Below, piece after piece: positions 4,845 to 5,600 of a stretch of 5,600 bases of DNA. Origin of the DNA: JASFQI01 sp050115555. Lineage in GTDB: Bacteria > Desulfobacterota > DSM-4660 > Desulfatiglandales > HGW-15. The notes beneath the pieces were generated by a model. The model saw only the letters and a program-made list of their open reading frames with translations, was not told the origin of the DNA and did not search any database. The translations under genes and the position numbers were made by a program. The stretch lies in the NCBI GenBank assembly GCA_050115555.1, contig JASFQI010000335.1:1-5600 (forward strand). Reading direction: 5' to 3'. Every line of letters starts with the position of its first letter. The stretch's first letter is position 1.

Positions 4845-5600
4845 GGCCGGCTCCTTCGCATAGCTTCCACGCGGTGAACCGCCCCTTCGATGGACGGCGA
4901 GACCGGTACGCGGTTGAGCTCGAACCCGTCGATCAGCATGCGGTACTTGTCCACGTGAGGCACGTAGGCCACAATGGGTTTGCCCGTGTGATGAGTGATC
5001 TGACTCAGGCGGGCTCCGAGATCCGAAGTGATTCCAGGTAGGTAGGGAAGGAGGAGGACCAGGATGCAGTCGATGTCTTCCACCCGGCTCAGATGCTCCA
5101 CGGAGGCGTAGAAATCGTCGTCCAGGGCGCTTCCGGTCAGGTCCATGGGATTCCCCAGGGATGCAATCCCCCGAATGCTGGGGGAGAGCCTGGCCCGAAT
5201 CGCCTCCTGGAGTGCGTCGTCCAGGTCCGGCACGGAGAGCCCGTGGGAGGCACAGGTATCCACGGCGATGGCACCGTGTCCGCCGCTCCCGGTCACGATC
5301 CCCACCCGGCCCTCAATGGACCGGGGGTAGTAGCTCAGGGCCTCGCAAAAGGCCACGAGCTCGTACTCGTTTTTCGCCTCCACCACCCCGTGCTGGGCCA
5401 GGACCGAGGAGAAGACCCGGTAGTCCCCGGCCATGGAGGCCGTGTGGCTGGAGACCGCCCGGCTCCCGCCGGAGCTCTTGCCCGCCTTGAGCACGATCAC
5501 GGGCTTGGGACAGTCGCAGGCCGCGAGCACAAAGGCGCGTCCCTCGTTTCGGGCGAACCCTTCCACATAGAAAGCGATGACGTCCGTGCGGTCGTCGTCG
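4838..5600 (-). CDS. ADP-forming acyl-CoA ligase, alpha subunit (partial, 5' end beyond right edge)
   Basis: The last 253 codons of the alpha subunit are visible. The frame is open to the right edge; the GTG at 5566-5564 is an internal valine (preceded in frame by DVIAFY), not the start. The visible part covers the two succinyl-CoA-synthetase-like flavodoxin domains. PVIVLKAGKSSGGSRAVSSH runs into TASMAG, with the histidine codon at 5446-5444 in the place of the catalytic phosphohistidine (family motif SHTGSLAG). Then come GSGGHGAIAVD (from 5290), NPMDLTG (from 5152) and the closing PVSPSIEGAVHRVEAM, matching the family's terminal PxxPSPExAVxAL stretch. The N-terminal CoA-binding domain, about 200 residues judged by ACD alpha subunits of about 460, should lie outside the window. 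The alpha gene precedes the beta gene and overlaps it by 7 bases, so they form one operon. Many bacteria have the two fused as one chain of about 700 residues; here they are separate. Confidence 0.9.
   Translation of the reverse strand, partial: DDDRTDVIAFYVEGFARNEGRAFVLAACDCPKPVIVLKAGKSSGGSRAVSSHTASMAGDYRVFSSVLAQHGVVEAKNEYELVAFCEALSYYPRSIEGRVGIVTGSGGHGAIAVDTCASHGLSVPDLDDALQEAIRARLSPSIRGIASLGNPMDLTGSALDDDFYASVEHLSRVEDIDCILVLLLPYLPGITSDLGARLSQITHHTGKPIVAYVPHVDKYRMLIDGFELNRVPVSPSIEGAVHRVEAMRRSRPC
4851..4856 (-). promoter_or_regulatory. Ribosome-binding site deciding the GTG start of the beta subunit
   Basis: On the minus strand this reads AAGGAG, 6 bases before the GTG at 4844-4842, and it lies within the end of the alpha gene. 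It fixes the start at GTG, ahead of the ATG five codons later. Confidence 0.75.

Noticed and set aside
1..5600. CRISPR arrays, tRNA or rRNA genes, insertion sequences
   Set aside because: No regularly spaced repeats, no cloverleaf or rRNA-like stretches, and no transposase frames with terminal inverted repeats were seen on reading either strand.

Overview
The window reads as chromosomal DNA from a GC-rich, diderm (outer-membrane) bacterium. A TamA/BamA-type outer-membrane protein and a LapA-domain inner-membrane protein sit beside a two-subunit ADP-forming acyl-CoA ligase. That combination suits an anaerobic Desulfobacterota ('deltaproteobacterial') lineage such as the sulfate reducers or syntrophs. 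The lineage is inferred from gene content only; no marker gene is present to prove it.

Layout. Positions 1-659 hold no intact gene. They contain the start of a Na+/Ca2+ exchanger-type antiporter that loses its identity after about 45 residues, a minus-strand scrap encoding one transmembrane helix, and an AT-rich island with a good sigma70-type promoter. From 660 to 1767 there are two small plus-strand inner-membrane protein genes: a 224-residue conserved-TM-helix (MscS-related, pore-helix-only) protein and a 96-residue LapA-domain protein. Positions 1768-2278 have no convincing gene. They hold broken coding-like traces and a terminator-like hairpin at 2046-2070. A 610-residue tamA-like gene follows (2279-4111), with a signal peptide, three POTRA domains and a 16-strand-type barrel. 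After a 55-base convergent gap, the minus strand carries the ATP-grasp beta subunit (4167-4844) and the CoA-ligase alpha subunit (4838 to beyond the right edge). These two overlap by 7 bases and form an operon transcribed leftwards.

How the genes fit together. The plus-strand genes are all envelope proteins: two inner-membrane and one outer-membrane assembly factor. The minus-strand pair is central energy metabolism, converting acyl-CoA + ADP + Pi to acid + CoA + ATP. The two groups converge and need not be related.

I did not find a clearly new system. The points most worth a second look are the tamA-like gene with no tamB beside it, the chimeric exchanger remnant at the left, the stop-interrupted coding traces between lapA and tamA, and the split alpha/beta ligase.
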